Assembly: GCF_017302985.1 (NCBI RefSeq)
Contig: NZ_JAFIMU010000008.1
Coordinates: 1 to 64,000 of the forward strand
Length of the DNA stretch: 64,000 nucleotides
Direction of reading: 5' to 3'
From: Corallococcus macrosporus
GTDB taxonomy: Bacteria; Myxococcota; Myxococcia; Myxococcales; Myxococcaceae
Each line of letters starts with the position of its first letter. The stretch's first letter is position 1. Shown piece after piece: positions 37,936 to 46,744 of this stretch. A program made the position numbers and the translations under genes. The notes below the pieces were generated by a model. It made no database searches. It was not told the origin of the DNA and saw only the letters and a list, made by a program, of their open reading frames with translations.

Positions 37936-40173
37936 TCAGGCCTCGTGGAAGCCCTTGTTGGCGCGCACCTTCTCCACCAGCAGCGGCGCGGGCGTGAAGC
38001 GCTCGCCGTATTTGTCCTGGTAGTGCTCCAGCTTGCGCAGCAGGTTCGCCGGCCCCAGGGCGTCCGCGTACCGGAACGGGCCGCCCAGGAACGGCGGGAA
38101 GCCCAGGCCGAAGATGGCGCCCACGTCGCCGTCGCGGGGGCTGCGCAGGATGCCCTCGCCCAGGCAGCGGATGGCCTCGTTCACCATCTGCAGCGCCACG
38201 CGCTCGGCCATCTCCGAGGCGTCCAGGGACTTGCGGTCCTTGCCGTGCGGCAGGAGCAGGTAGACCTGCGGATCCACCTCCTTCTTCTTCCCGTTTTCGT
38301 ACAGGTAGAAGCCCTTGTTCGTCTTGCGGCCCAGGCGGCCGTCGGACACCACGCCCTCCAGCGCCTTGGGCGCCGCCATGCGCTTGCCGAACGCGGCCTC
38401 CATGATGGGCCCCACCTTCTGGGCCACGTCGATGCCGACCTCGTCCAGCAGCGTGATGGGCCCCACCGGGAAGCCGAAGTCCACCAGCGCCTTGTCCAGC
38501 TGGACGATGTCCGCGCCTTCCGCCAGCAGGTACGCCGCCTCGTTCATGTACGGCGCGAGGATGCGCGACGTGTAGAAGCCCGGCCCGTCGTTGACGACGA
38601 TGACCGTCTTGCCCTGCTTCTTGCCGACGTCCACGCACGTCGCCGTCACCCACTCCGCGGTGCCCGGGTGCGTGATGATCTCCAAGAGCGGCATCTTGTG
38701 GACCGGGCTGAAGTAATGCATCCCAATCACCTGCGAGGGGCGCTTGCTGCCCTTCGCCAGCTCGCCGATGGGCAGGCTGGAGGTGTTGGACGCGAAGATG
38801 GTGTCCGGGCCGGTGACGGCCTCCACCTCCGCGATGACCTGGTGCTTGAGCTTCAGGTCCTCGAAGACCGCTTCAATCACCAGGTCCACCGACTTGAAGC
38901 CGCTGTAGTCCGTGGCCGCGGTGATGTTGGACAGCTTCGCGTTCGCCTCGCGGTGGGTGAGGGAGCGGCGCTTCACGCGCTCGTCCAGCACCGTCTGCAC
39001 CTGCTTGAGCGCGCGGCCCGCGCCCGCGTCGTCCCGGTCCTTCACGCGCACGGGCACGCCCTGGAGCACGCCGGCCACGTAGGCGATGCCGCCGCCCATG
39101 AGGCCGCCGCCGAGCACGCCGACCTTCTTCACCTCGCGCGGCTTCACGCTGGCGTTCGCGGTGCCGTTCTCCTTCTTCAGCGCCGTCGTGGCGAAGAAGA
39201 TTTCAACGAGCCGCTTCGACACGTCCGTGAAGACCAGCTCGCCGAAGGCCTTCGCTTCCGCCTCCAGGCCCGCCTTGCGGCCGGACTCCAGGCCCACGCG
39301 GATGACCTGCAGCGCCTTCTCCTGCGCGGGGTACTTGCCGCGCGTCTTTTTCAGGAGCGCCTTCTTCGCCTGGTCGAACAGCACCTTGCGGCCGACCGGG
39401 TTGTCCTCCAGCGCGGCCTCCGCCCACAGGTCCTTGCTGAGGAGCCCCTGGAACAGGCCGGCCAGGCCCTTCTTCTTGCCGCTCTGGGCCACGGCCTTGA
39501 AGCCCTGGTGCGCGCGCTCGACCTTGAGCGTGCCCGCCGCCAGCTCCGCGGCGCGCTTGAGGGCAAGGTCCTTCAGCATGGGCACGGGGACGACCTCATC
39601 CACGATGCCCAGCTTCTTCGCCTTGGACGGCTTGACGTTCTTGCCGGTGAGGATGAGGTCCAGCGCCGCCTGCGCGCCAATCAGCGCGGGCAGCCGCTGC
39701 GTGCCGCCGGCGCCGGGGATGAGGCCCAGCTGCGTCTCCGGCAGGCCCACCACCGACTTGGGGCTGTCCGTGACGATGCGGTAGTGGCACGCGAGCACCC
39801 ACTCCAGGCCGCCGCCCAGGCACGCGCCGTGGATGGCCGCGACCACGGGCTTGGAGAAGGACTCCAGCCGGTCGAACTGCTCGTGCGCGCCGCGGCTGAT
39901 GGCCTCCACCTCCGCCGGGGTCTTCAGGGTCTGGAGGAAGTCGATGTTCGCGCCGGCGACGAAGTTGTCCTTCTTGCCGGAGATGAAGACGACGGCCTTC
40001 ACCTCCGGGTCGCGCTCCGCCTGCTGGAGCAGCGTGGTGAACGCGGTGCCCACTTCCGGAGACAGCGTGTTCACGGGCGCGCCCGGCTGGTCCACGGTGA
40101 TGACCGCGACGCCGTTCGTGACGTCGTAGCTCAAGCCCTGCTTCGCTTCGACTGCCTCTTGCTTGGTCGCCAT
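37936..40173 (-). CDS. fadJ: Fatty-acid beta-oxidation multifunctional enzyme (enoyl-CoA hydratase / 3-hydroxyacyl-CoA dehydrogenase)
   Basis: A 745-residue protein from ATG 40173, whose codon shares a base with the thiolase stop (TGATG). The crotonase half (1-190) has DQPGAPVNTLS, AGANIDFL, and IHGACLGGGLEW with LPETQLGLIPGAGGTQRLP, which holds the hydratase Glu residues. The dehydrogenase half starts at KKVGVLGGGLMGGGIAYV (NAD loop) and has SNTSSLPI, GMHYFSPVHKMPLLEII and NDGPGFYTSRIL. It carries out the hydration and oxidation steps of beta-oxidation. With the paired thiolase it forms a FadIJ-type complex. Confidence 0.93.
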   Translation of the reverse strand: MATKQEAVEAKQGLSYDVTNGVAVITVDQPGAPVNTLSPEVGTAFTTLLQQAERDPEVKAVVFISGKKDNFVAGANIDFLQTLKTPAEVEAISRGAHEQFDRLESFSKPVVAAIHGACLGGGLEWVLACHYRIVTDSPKSVVGLPETQLGLIPGAGGTQRLPALIGAQAALDLILTGKNVKPSKAKKLGIVDEVVPVPMLKDLALKRAAELAAGTLKVERAHQGFKAVAQSGKKKGLAGLFQGLLSKDLWAEAALEDNPVGRKVLFDQAKKALLKKTRGKYPAQEKALQVIRVGLESGRKAGLEAEAKAFGELVFTDVSKRLVEIFFATTALKKENGTANASVKPREVKKVGVLGGGLMGGGIAYVAGVLQGVPVRVKDRDDAGAGRALKQVQTVLDERVKRRSLTHREANAKLSNITAATDYSGFKSVDLVIEAVFEDLKLKHQVIAEVEAVTGPDTIFASNTSSLPIGELAKGSKRPSQVIGMHYFSPVHKMPLLEIITHPGTAEWVTATCVDVGKKQGKTVIVVNDGPGFYTSRILAPYMNEAAYLLAEGADIVQLDKALVDFGFPVGPITLLDEVGIDVAQKVGPIMEAAFGKRMAAPKALEGVVSDGRLGRKTNKGFYLYENGKKKEVDPQVYLLLPHGKDRKSLDASEMAERVALQMVNEAIRCLGEGILRSPRDGDVGAIFGLGFPPFLGGPFRYADALGPANLLRKLEHYQDKYGERFTPAPLLVEKVRANKGFHEA

Positions 40174-41474
40174 CACGCACGCTCCAGGATGACCGCGGCG
40201 CCCAGACCGCCCGCGGCGCAGACGGTGCACATCACCGTGTTCTTGTTCCGACGCTTCAGCTCGTTCAGGGCCTGCGTGACGATGCGCGCCCCGGTGGCTC
40301 CGAACGGGTGGCCCAGGGAGATGGAGCCGCCCGTCACGTTCAGGATGGAGCGGTCCACCTCACCCACCGGCGCGTTGAAGCCCGCCTTCTTCGCGAACTC
40401 CTTGGACGCCAGCGCCTGGAGGTTGCTCGCCACCTGCGCGGCGAAGGCCTCGTGCATCTCCACCAGGTCGATGTCGGAGAGCTTCATCCCCGCGCGCTTG
40501 AGCGCCACGGGCGCCGCGTACGCCGGGCCCTGGAGCAGCTGGTCCCCGGGGTCCGTGGCCGCGAACGCGTGCGAGCGCAGGAAGCCCAGCGGCTCGTAGC
40601 CCAACGCCTTCGCCTTCTCCTCGCTCATGAGGATGAGCGCCGCGGCGCCGTCCGTCAGCGGGGACGCGTTGCCGGCGGTGACGCTGCCATAGCGGCGGTC
40701 GAACACGGGCTTGAGCTTGGCGAGCGCCTCCAGGCTCGTGTCCTCGCGCACGATGTTGTCCTTCGTGGCGGTCTGCTCGTACTTGGGCGGCACGAGGACG
40801 TGCATCACCTCGTTGTCGAAGCGGCCTTCCTTCCACGCCTTGGCCGCGTTCTGGTGCGAGTTGAACGCGATGAGGTCCTGCTCCTCGCGGGAGATGCCGT
40901 TCTCCTTGGCCATCTTCTCCGCGCTCTCGCCCATCGTCTCTCCGGTGGAGTACTCGGCGATGGCGGGGGGCACGGGGATGAGGTCCTTGGCCTTGAGCTT
41001 CTGGAAGGGCTTGAGCTTGTCCGGGAGGCTCTTGCCCTTGGACGACGCGGCCAGCGCGTGCGCCAGGGGGCGGCTGGTGAAGATGGGCGCGTCGGACAGG
41101 GACTCGGTGCCGCCCGCGATGACGACGTCCGCGTCACCCAGCGCGATGGCGTTGGCGCCGGCCACCATGGACTGGATGGACGTGGCGCACGCGCGCGCCA
41201 CGGTGAAGGCGTCAATGCGCTTGGGCAGGCCCGCCGCCAGCACCACTTCACGCGCGATGGAGGGCGCGGTCAGCGTGGGGATGACCTGTCCGAAGACGAC
41301 CTGGTTGATTTCGTTGGGGTCCAGGTCGCTGCGCTGCACCAGCTCCTGGACCACCATCCGGCCCAGGTCCAGCGCCGTCAGGTTCGCGAAGACGGTGCCC
41401 GCCTTCGCGAACGGCGTCCGCAGTCCGCGAACGATGGCCACCCGCCGGTGGCCGTTGCGCTTCTCGCTTGCCAT
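40173..41474 (-). CDS. fadI: Acetyl-CoA acyltransferase (3-ketoacyl-CoA thiolase)
   Basis: A 433-residue thiolase. The nucleophile Cys is in ARACATSIQSM, the second Cys in TVCAAGGLG, and the His residues in EMHEAFAAQ and GHPFGATGAR. The length and the insertion after the first domain (LPDKLKPFQKLKAKDLIPVPP) fit FadI, the partner of FadJ, which cleaves 3-ketoacyl-CoA to acetyl-CoA and a shortened acyl-CoA. It has a good ribosome site (GAGGGTGAGG) and its own promoter upstream; fadJ follows with overlapping codons. Confidence 0.93.
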   Translation of the reverse strand: MASEKRNGHRRVAIVRGLRTPFAKAGTVFANLTALDLGRMVVQELVQRSDLDPNEINQVVFGQVIPTLTAPSIAREVVLAAGLPKRIDAFTVARACATSIQSMVAGANAIALGDADVVIAGGTESLSDAPIFTSRPLAHALAASSKGKSLPDKLKPFQKLKAKDLIPVPPAIAEYSTGETMGESAEKMAKENGISREEQDLIAFNSHQNAAKAWKEGRFDNEVMHVLVPPKYEQTATKDNIVREDTSLEALAKLKPVFDRRYGSVTAGNASPLTDGAAALILMSEEKAKALGYEPLGFLRSHAFAATDPGDQLLQGPAYAAPVALKRAGMKLSDIDLVEMHEAFAAQVASNLQALASKEFAKKAGFNAPVGEVDRSILNVTGGSISLGHPFGATGARIVTQALNELKRRNKNTVMCTVCAAGGLGAAVILERA

Positions 41475-41508
41475 GTGTGCCTCACCCTCTGTGCGACGAG
41501 TGAGGCGC

Positions 41509-41537
41509 TTCTAACGGCGGGCAATGCACCGCGTCAA
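41509..41537 (-). promoter_or_regulatory. Sigma-70-type promoter of fadI-fadJ
   Basis: On the minus strand TTGACG (41532-41537), 17 bases, TTAGAA (41509-41514), giving a leader of about 28 bases. A second TTGACT lies about 20 bases further upstream. No obvious palindromic operator for a fatty-acid regulator was seen. Confidence 0.55.
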
Positions 41538-41591
41538 TGCTGGATTGATTCTTGAGTCAACTGCTCGCCAGATGGCCGGGCAGGGGCTTGT

Positions 41592-42635
41592 TCAGCCGAG
41601 GGTGCCCTGACGCAGCGCCGCGCCGTGCTTGTGGACGGCGTCCACGAGGAACTTCGCGGCGTCCGGGTCGGTGGGCGGGAGGATGCCGTGGCCCAGGTTG
41701 AAGATGTGCCCGGTGGGGCCGGCGCGGCGGAGGATGTCCTTCACGCGGCCGTCCAGCTCCTCGCGCGGCAGGAAGAGGTGGAGCGGATCCAGGTTGCCCT
41801 GGGTGGCGACGTCCGGCCCGAGGATGCGGCGGCCCTCGTCCACGGGGCAGCGCCAGTCCAGGCCGATGACGTCCGCGCCAGTGCGCTTCAAGAGCGGCAG
41901 GTGCGGGGTCATGTTCACGCCGAAGAGGATGACGGGGACGCCAGTGGCCTTGAGCTCCGTCACCATGCGGGTGAGGTACGGGAGGCTGAAGCGCTCGAAG
42001 TCCCAGGGGGACAGCTCGCCGCCCCAGGAGTCGAAGATTTGAACAATCTTCGCGCCGGCCTCCACCTGCATCTTGAGGTACGGGATGAGGGTGTCGGTGA
42101 GCTTCTGGAAGAGGCGGTGGGCGACCTCGGGCTGCTCGAAGAGCAGGCGCTTGATCTGGATGTAGCTCTTGGAGCCGCCGCCCTCGACCATGTACGCGGC
42201 CAGGGTGAAGGGCGCGCCCGCGAAGCCGATGACGGGCACGGAGTCATTGAGGGCCTTGCGCGTGCGGCGGATGGCCTCGGCGACGAAGCCGGTGCCTTCG
42301 ACGGGGTCGGGGACGCCGAGCTTGTCGATGTCCGCGGGGGTGCGCAGCGGGTTGGGGAAGTGGGGGCCCTTGTCGCCCAGCTCCAGGTGGATGCCCATGG
42401 CCTCCACGGGGATGAGGATGTCGGAGAAGATGATGGCGGCGTCCACGCCCAGGCGGGTGATGGGCTGGACGGTGACTTCCGCGGCCAGGTCCGGGTCCTT
42501 GCAGAGGTCCAGGAACGCGATGTTGCCGCGGATGGCGCGGTACTCGGGCAGGTAGCGGCCCGCCTGACGCATCAGCCACACGGGGGTGGTGTCGGTGGGC
42601 TGGCGGCGCGCCGTGCGCAGGAGTCGGTCGTTCAC
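41592..42635 (-). CDS. hemE: Uroporphyrinogen decarboxylase
   Basis: A 347-residue heme-pathway enzyme that decarboxylates uroporphyrinogen III to coproporphyrinogen III. Start GTG 42635 (AAGGTGA upstream) gives the normal N-terminus MNDRLLRTARRQ; the frame is open to 42692. The two signatures are WLMRQAGRYLPEYR and FAGAPFTLAAYMVEGGGSK. The catalytic Asp lies in IIFSDILIPVEAMG, and GNLDPLHL and FNLGHGILPPT close the barrel. It is a single gene with no other heme gene in the window. Confidence 0.97.
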   Translation of the reverse strand: MNDRLLRTARRQPTDTTPVWLMRQAGRYLPEYRAIRGNIAFLDLCKDPDLAAEVTVQPITRLGVDAAIIFSDILIPVEAMGIHLELGDKGPHFPNPLRTPADIDKLGVPDPVEGTGFVAEAIRRTRKALNDSVPVIGFAGAPFTLAAYMVEGGGSKSYIQIKRLLFEQPEVAHRLFQKLTDTLIPYLKMQVEAGAKIVQIFDSWGGELSPWDFERFSLPYLTRMVTELKATGVPVILFGVNMTPHLPLLKRTGADVIGLDWRCPVDEGRRILGPDVATQGNLDPLHLFLPREELDGRVKDILRRAGPTGHIFNLGHGILPPTDPDAAKFLVDAVHKHGAALRQGTLG

Positions 42636-42768
42636 GTCGTCACCTTGGGGAGGCGGGTGGAGGTCACGGCCTGCGGTGTACCCCAAATGCATGACCCGGT
42701 TGAACCGCTACGTTCCGGGCCGGGGGCACGCTCGCATGCATGGCCTGGCACTCCCGCTGCGGCGGTGT

Positions 42769-43389
42769 TCAGCCGCCGTCCCGGCCGCCGTGGTCGTCGC
42801 CACCGTCGTCATCGCTGCCGTCGTCATCGCTGGGCAGCGTGATGGCCTGCACACGCTCCTCGCCTTCTCGGACGCAGACCTCTGTCTCCACGTCCTCCAG
42901 GTCGTCGGCCTTGACCTCCAGCGCGTAGCAGCCCGCGGGCAGTGGGCCCAGGCGTACTTCGCCGCTGCTCGTGTCCACCTTCGCGCGGTCTTCTCCTGTG
43001 CCTCGCAGCTCCACCTCGACGTCGGGCGGGATGGCGCCCTGCTCGTCGCGCACCCTCACGGTGAGGAAGGCCCCGGGCTTCCCCTGGATATCGCCCACGT
43101 CGGTGACCCTTGCCCCCTGGGCCAACACGGGCGTCCTTGCGGCCTGCGTGCGGGAGGCGACCACGAACAACTCCAGCGACGTCGCCGGCACTCCGTCCAG
43201 TTCGAAGCGGCCGTCCGCGTTCACCGTCGCGCGCAGCTCTGAATGGCCCAGCACGCTGACGCGCGCCACGCCGGACTCCGCGCCCAGCACGCGGCCTCGC
43301 ACGGTGCCCGTGCGCAGGTCTCCGTTGTCGAAACCGCCACAGCCCACGAGCGCCAGCACCAGCGCTCCCATGCTCGTCCTGGCTCGCAT
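42769..43389 (-). CDS. Lipoprotein with carboxypeptidase-regulatory-like domains and Asp-rich tail
   Basis: A 206-residue protein from ATG 43389 (TGATG overlap with the caspase-like gene). The signal peptide ends in the lipobox LVGC. Two beta-sandwich segments follow, resembling carboxypeptidase regulatory / SdrB-like repeats: GTVRGRVLGAESGVARVSVLG...ATVNADGRFELDGVPA, and FLTVRVRDEQGAIPPDVEVELRG. It ends in a run of Asp, Gly and His (SDDDGSDDDGGDDHGG). The tail could bind divalent cations. As the last gene of the ECF sigma operon it is probably a surface or periplasmic target or sensor component; function unknown. Confidence 0.7.
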   Translation of the reverse strand: MRARTSMGALVLALVGCGGFDNGDLRTGTVRGRVLGAESGVARVSVLGHSELRATVNADGRFELDGVPATSLELFVVASRTQAARTPVLAQGARVTDVGDIQGKPGAFLTVRVRDEQGAIPPDVEVELRGTGEDRAKVDTSSGEVRLGPLPAGCYALEVKADDLEDVETEVCVREGEERVQAITLPSDDDGSDDDGGDDHGGRDGG

Positions 43390-45050
43390 CAGAAGCGGTA
43401 CCCTCCGGCCAGCATCAGGCCTCCAAAGCCCACCGTGCGCGTCTGTCCGTCCACCGGGACGTAGGCCCACAACGCCTGCGCACGCGCCTCCACCATCCAC
43501 ACCGGGCTGAAGCGGAACGACAGCGCCGCCATCCATCCCGGCCACGCCGTGACGTACTGCTCGTTCCGGTCCAGCAACTCCAATTGGAAGGAGCGCTGCA
43601 GCCACAATCCGGCCACGCGCGGACCCGTGGACAGACCCAGCCGGCCCCACTTCCACGTGGGCCCCACCGCCACACCCACGAGCACTGTGCGGTGCCGCAC
43701 CGGCACGTCGCCGCCCGGGTCCAACCGCAGCGACTGACTGCCCTGCCCCGCCGCCACGTCCACCCAGAGGTCCAGCTTCCCGTCCAGGAGCACGCCCTCC
43801 CAGCCCAGCCCCACTCCCGCCTGCGCCGACGCCGGCACCACCTGCTCCCGACTCTTCCCATCGAGGAAGCCGAGCACGCCTCCGCCCAGCGTCACCGTGC
43901 GCTTGGGCCCGTCCGCCATGGGACGCAGGAAGGCTTCCAGCTCCCGCCGCTCACCGGAGCGCAGCGCCACGGTGTCTTCCCACAGGACCTGGCCTCCCTT
44001 GCGCAACTCCAGCTTCCGGCGCCCCTCCGGCACCACCACGCCACCGGGCAGCTCTCCCGCTTCCTGGCCGTCCACCTTCAGCGTGAAGCCCTCCAGCCTC
44101 GCGCTGTAGGAGAAGACCTCGGGCTGCCCGGGCCGCTCCAGCGTGCCGGCCAGCAGCACCGGATCCGCGCCCACTTCCAAAATCTGCGCGCTCGGACGCT
44201 GACGGCCTTCCGTATAGGCCCAGGTGTTGCGGCGGGCCCAGTCGTGGGCCTCCGTCGCGCTCACCGCTCCGTCGCGGTTGCGGTCGCCGCGCCCGTCGAG
44301 CGCCTGGATGAGGAAGTGCGTGTAGATGTCATTGGCCAGTGCGTCGTCCTCGCGCGCGGCCTCGCCCCAGTCGCTGGCGGACAGCACCAGCGAGGCGCGG
44401 CTCGCGGCCTCCAGCGGCTGCGGCAGGAAGGAGGCCTTGGTGTGCGAGAGCTCGTCGCGCACCTCCGGAGGCAGCAGCGACTTGCCCGTGCCGCTGTGAC
44501 AGGTGGCCAGCACCAGCACGCGCCGCCGCGAACCCAGCCGCTCCAGGGCCTGCTCCAGCGTGGCCATCTCCAGGCCCGTGCCGGCCACGTCCCGGTAGCG
44601 GGTGTCCGACGTCACCAGGTAGCGCTGCAACTCACCCCGAGCATCGCGCGCCAGCGAACCGTGCCCGGACACGTAGACGACCACCGTGTCCTGGGGCCGC
44701 CACGGCCGGGCCTCCAGCGCCTGGAGCGCGGCGAGCACCGACGTGCGCGTCGTCTGCTCCGGCCTCGTGAGCACCGTCACGGAACGGAAGCCTCCGTGTG
44801 TCGGATCCGCCAGCACTCGGCCCAGGTCATCCGCGTCCTTCGCCGCGTAGCGCAGCCCGTTCCATGACGGATCCGTGTACGCGGAGATGCCGATGAGCAG
44901 CGCGTGCCGTTCACCTTCCTGAGCCGCGGCCAGCGCGCCGTCGTCCAGGCGCACGCGCACGGCGCGGCCCTTCTCCCGCGACTCCACGGTGGAGCACGCG
45001 CCGAGCGTCACCAGCGCCAGCACCAGGGGGATGAACAACAGGCGGGACAC
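43389..45050 (-). CDS. Caspase-fold (C14) lipoprotein with C-terminal beta-strand-rich region
   Basis: A 553-residue protein. GTG 45050 is chosen because GAGGAG precedes it and the lipobox (LGAC, Cys19) then follows a correct signal peptide; an in-frame start at 45074 overlaps the upstream gene. The p20-like caspase domain (about 48-290) has the catalytic dyad His130 (VVYVSGHGS) and Cys184 (LVLATCHSGTG), plus HALLIGISAYTD and RYAAKDADDL. After a PEGA-like linker (about 330-390) comes a region of alternating amphipathic strands ending in Phe, like an outer-membrane beta-barrel. It is likely to be an envelope-exposed cysteine protease; substrate and trigger are unknown. Confidence 0.82.
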   Translation of the reverse strand: MSRLLFIPLVLALVTLGACSTVESREKGRAVRVRLDDGALAAAQEGERHALLIGISAYTDPSWNGLRYAAKDADDLGRVLADPTHGGFRSVTVLTRPEQTTRTSVLAALQALEARPWRPQDTVVVYVSGHGSLARDARGELQRYLVTSDTRYRDVAGTGLEMATLEQALERLGSRRRVLVLATCHSGTGKSLLPPEVRDELSHTKASFLPQPLEAASRASLVLSASDWGEAAREDDALANDIYTHFLIQALDGRGDRNRDGAVSATEAHDWARRNTWAYTEGRQRPSAQILEVGADPVLLAGTLERPGQPEVFSYSARLEGFTLKVDGQEAGELPGGVVVPEGRRKLELRKGGQVLWEDTVALRSGERRELEAFLRPMADGPKRTVTLGGGVLGFLDGKSREQVVPASAQAGVGLGWEGVLLDGKLDLWVDVAAGQGSQSLRLDPGGDVPVRHRTVLVGVAVGPTWKWGRLGLSTGPRVAGLWLQRSFQLELLDRNEQYVTAWPGWMAALSFRFSPVWMVEARAQALWAYVPVDGQTRTVGFGGLMLAGGYRF

Positions 45051-45060
45051 GCGCGGCTCC

Positions 45061-45858
45061 TCAGGGAGCAGCATGCCCCGACTCCACCTTCAAACGAAGG
45101 CGGGCCTGGGCCGCGTCGGAGGGCACCTGTCCGCTGACGTGCGCCGCCTCCAGTGCCGCGGTCCCCTGCTCGTCGTGCGGCCAGGCGACCAGCACCAGCG
45201 TCACCGACCCCTGCTCGTCCTCCAGGGACACGCCCGCCAGGTCCTCACCGTCCCGGAGGTCATGCGTGCCCGGCGTCAACACATGGCGGCCCAGCACCTG
45301 CGGCGGCACACCGGGGGCTTCGCGCACCAGCAGCGCATCCGCGGACTCGCCCGCGTGGTAGCGCAGGAGCACCACCGCTTCGGGCGGGAGCACCGCGTCC
45401 TGGGCCACCGCGCGCACCGTGCCGTCCGGCATCCGCGCCACGGCCGTGAGCTCCAGCGACAGGGGCGCGGTGCCCTTGAGGCGCTGTGAGGGCACCTCTA
45501 CCGTCCCCGGCCTCTCGGTCCCCGGACGCACGAGAAGCGCCAGGACGACGGCGGCGGCCACTGCGCCCAGTCCTCCGGTCAGCCACGCCCGCTGCGGTGC
45601 GCCCAGCTTCCGGCGCACCCGCGCCCAGCCGACCGCGTCCTCGCGAACGGGGCGGCCCGAGGCTTCAACCAGCGCTTCATCCGTCAACGCGTCCAGCCCC
45701 GGGAACTCACCGGGCTCCGCTTCGTCGCGCGCGAGGAACGCCTCGCACGTGTCACAGGGACGAGAGAGGTGCTCGGCGAAGTAGCGCACCGCTTCGGGCT
45801 CCCGCTGCTCGAGCCGCTTCGCGGACTCCACATCCAGATGTCTGTCGCTCCCGCTCAT
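45061..45858 (-). CDS. Probable anti-sigma factor with one transmembrane helix
   Basis: A 265-residue protein encoded 3 bases after the ECF sigma gene. The cytoplasmic N-terminus has His30, Cys35 and Cys38 (FAEHLSRPCDTC), close to the zinc anti-sigma pattern H-x3-C-x2-C but with one extra residue. A single transmembrane helix follows at about 91-110 (AWLTGGLGAVAAAVVLALLV), then a beta-rich extracytoplasmic domain of about 150 residues. Position, topology and Cys/His cluster together make an anti-sigma role likely. What the outer domain senses is unknown. Confidence 0.75.
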   Translation of the reverse strand: MSGSDRHLDVESAKRLEQREPEAVRYFAEHLSRPCDTCEAFLARDEAEPGEFPGLDALTDEALVEASGRPVREDAVGWARVRRKLGAPQRAWLTGGLGAVAAAVVLALLVRPGTERPGTVEVPSQRLKGTAPLSLELTAVARMPDGTVRAVAQDAVLPPEAVVLLRYHAGESADALLVREAPGVPPQVLGRHVLTPGTHDLRDGEDLAGVSLEDEQGSVTLVLVAWPHDEQGTAALEAAHVSGQVPSDAAQARLRLKVESGHAAP

Positions 45859-45861
45859 GGC

Positions 45862-46434
45862 TCACCCCACCTCCGCGGCCAGCAGCCGCGCCAGCAGCTC
45901 GCGCTTCACCCGGGCGCGGAAGCGCTCCAGGCGCATCGTCACCGCGCTCTTGCCCAGGCCCAGCCGTTCGGCGATCTCGCGCGCGCTCAATTCACCCTCC
46001 AGATAGAAGAGGCGGGCCGTGTCCTTCTCCGGGCCTTCGGGCAGCCCTTCGATGAGGGCGCGCACCACCGCGACCCGGCGCTCCAGCGTGAGCGATGGCG
46101 GCAGCGCGGGCACGGCTGCATCCACTTCGTGCGCCAGGTCTTCCTCCACGCGGGCCCGGGCCTTCGCGTTCCGGCTGAGCGCGTACGCGTGGTGCCTCGC
46201 GATGGTCAGCAGCCAGCCGCTGAACGCGCGCGGGTGCTGGAGCCGGGGCAGCTCGCGGAAGGCCCGCACGAACGTCTCCTGCACCACGTCCTCCACCTCC
46301 GCCGCCTCCAGGGCTCCTGATCCCTGGGCCACGCGGCGCACCGCTCCGTGGAAGCGCTGGTAGAGCTGGCTGCACGCGGACTGGTCTCCCCGGGCCGCGC
46401 GGCGGATGCAGTCCGCCATCTCCTGCTCCGTCAC
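45862..46434 (-). CDS. ECF-type RNA polymerase sigma factor
   Basis: A 190-residue protein from GTG 46434, with GGGGAGGG 7-8 bases upstream; the frame is open to TTG 46515 and ATG 46497, which lack ribosome sites. Region 2 is seen in CSQLYQRFHGAVRRVAQ and the -10-binding EVEDVVQETFVRAFRELPRL...FSGWLLTIARHHA; region 4 in LFYLEGELSAREIAERLGLGKSAVTMRLERFRARVKRELLA. It heads the operon sigma / anti-sigma / caspase lipoprotein / Asp-rich lipoprotein. The operon may be autoregulated, but I could not pick its promoter with confidence. Confidence 0.92.
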   Translation of the reverse strand: MTEQEMADCIRRAARGDQSACSQLYQRFHGAVRRVAQGSGALEAAEVEDVVQETFVRAFRELPRLQHPRAFSGWLLTIARHHAYALSRNAKARARVEEDLAHEVDAAVPALPPSLTLERRVAVVRALIEGLPEGPEKDTARLFYLEGELSAREIAERLGLGKSAVTMRLERFRARVKRELLARLLAAEVG

Positions 46435-46744
46435 GCCCCGGCCCTCCCCGCGCACAGGGGCCTCACGTCGGGGCGACGCCTCCATGGGAAGGTCCATCCA
46501 GGTGAGAACGCGCAAGCCATGACCCCATCCACTACTCCGTCCGGAGGGAAGGAGTCACGAGGGGCACTTCCGGCCACGCACACCCGTCCGTTGAGTGCGT
46601 GCGGGCCACCGGGAGTGCGTGTCCCACCCTGAAATGGCGCGGGGAAATTCCCGCCCGTGGCCGTTTTTCGCGGCCGTGCTCCTTCCTTTTCAAAGGGAGG
46701 CGCCCCCATCGCGGGACGCCCTCCAGAACCAGGAGACACACGTC
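46435..46744. other. 310-base divergent control region with three inverted repeats
   Basis: This region separates the ECF sigma operon from the divergent Asp/His-rich lipoprotein. Three inverted repeats lie close together on the lipoprotein side: GCGGG/CCCGC (46639-46643, 46650-46654), GGCCG/CGGCC (46659-46663, 46671-46675) and CCTTCCTTT/AAAGGGAGG (46681-46689, 46692-46700). They precede an AGGAGA ribosome site. They could be operators or leader structures shared by both directions. Confidence 0.4.

Noticed and set aside
37765-40599. 944-codon plus-strand frame over fadJ
   Set aside because: It is antisense to an unmistakable beta-oxidation gene.
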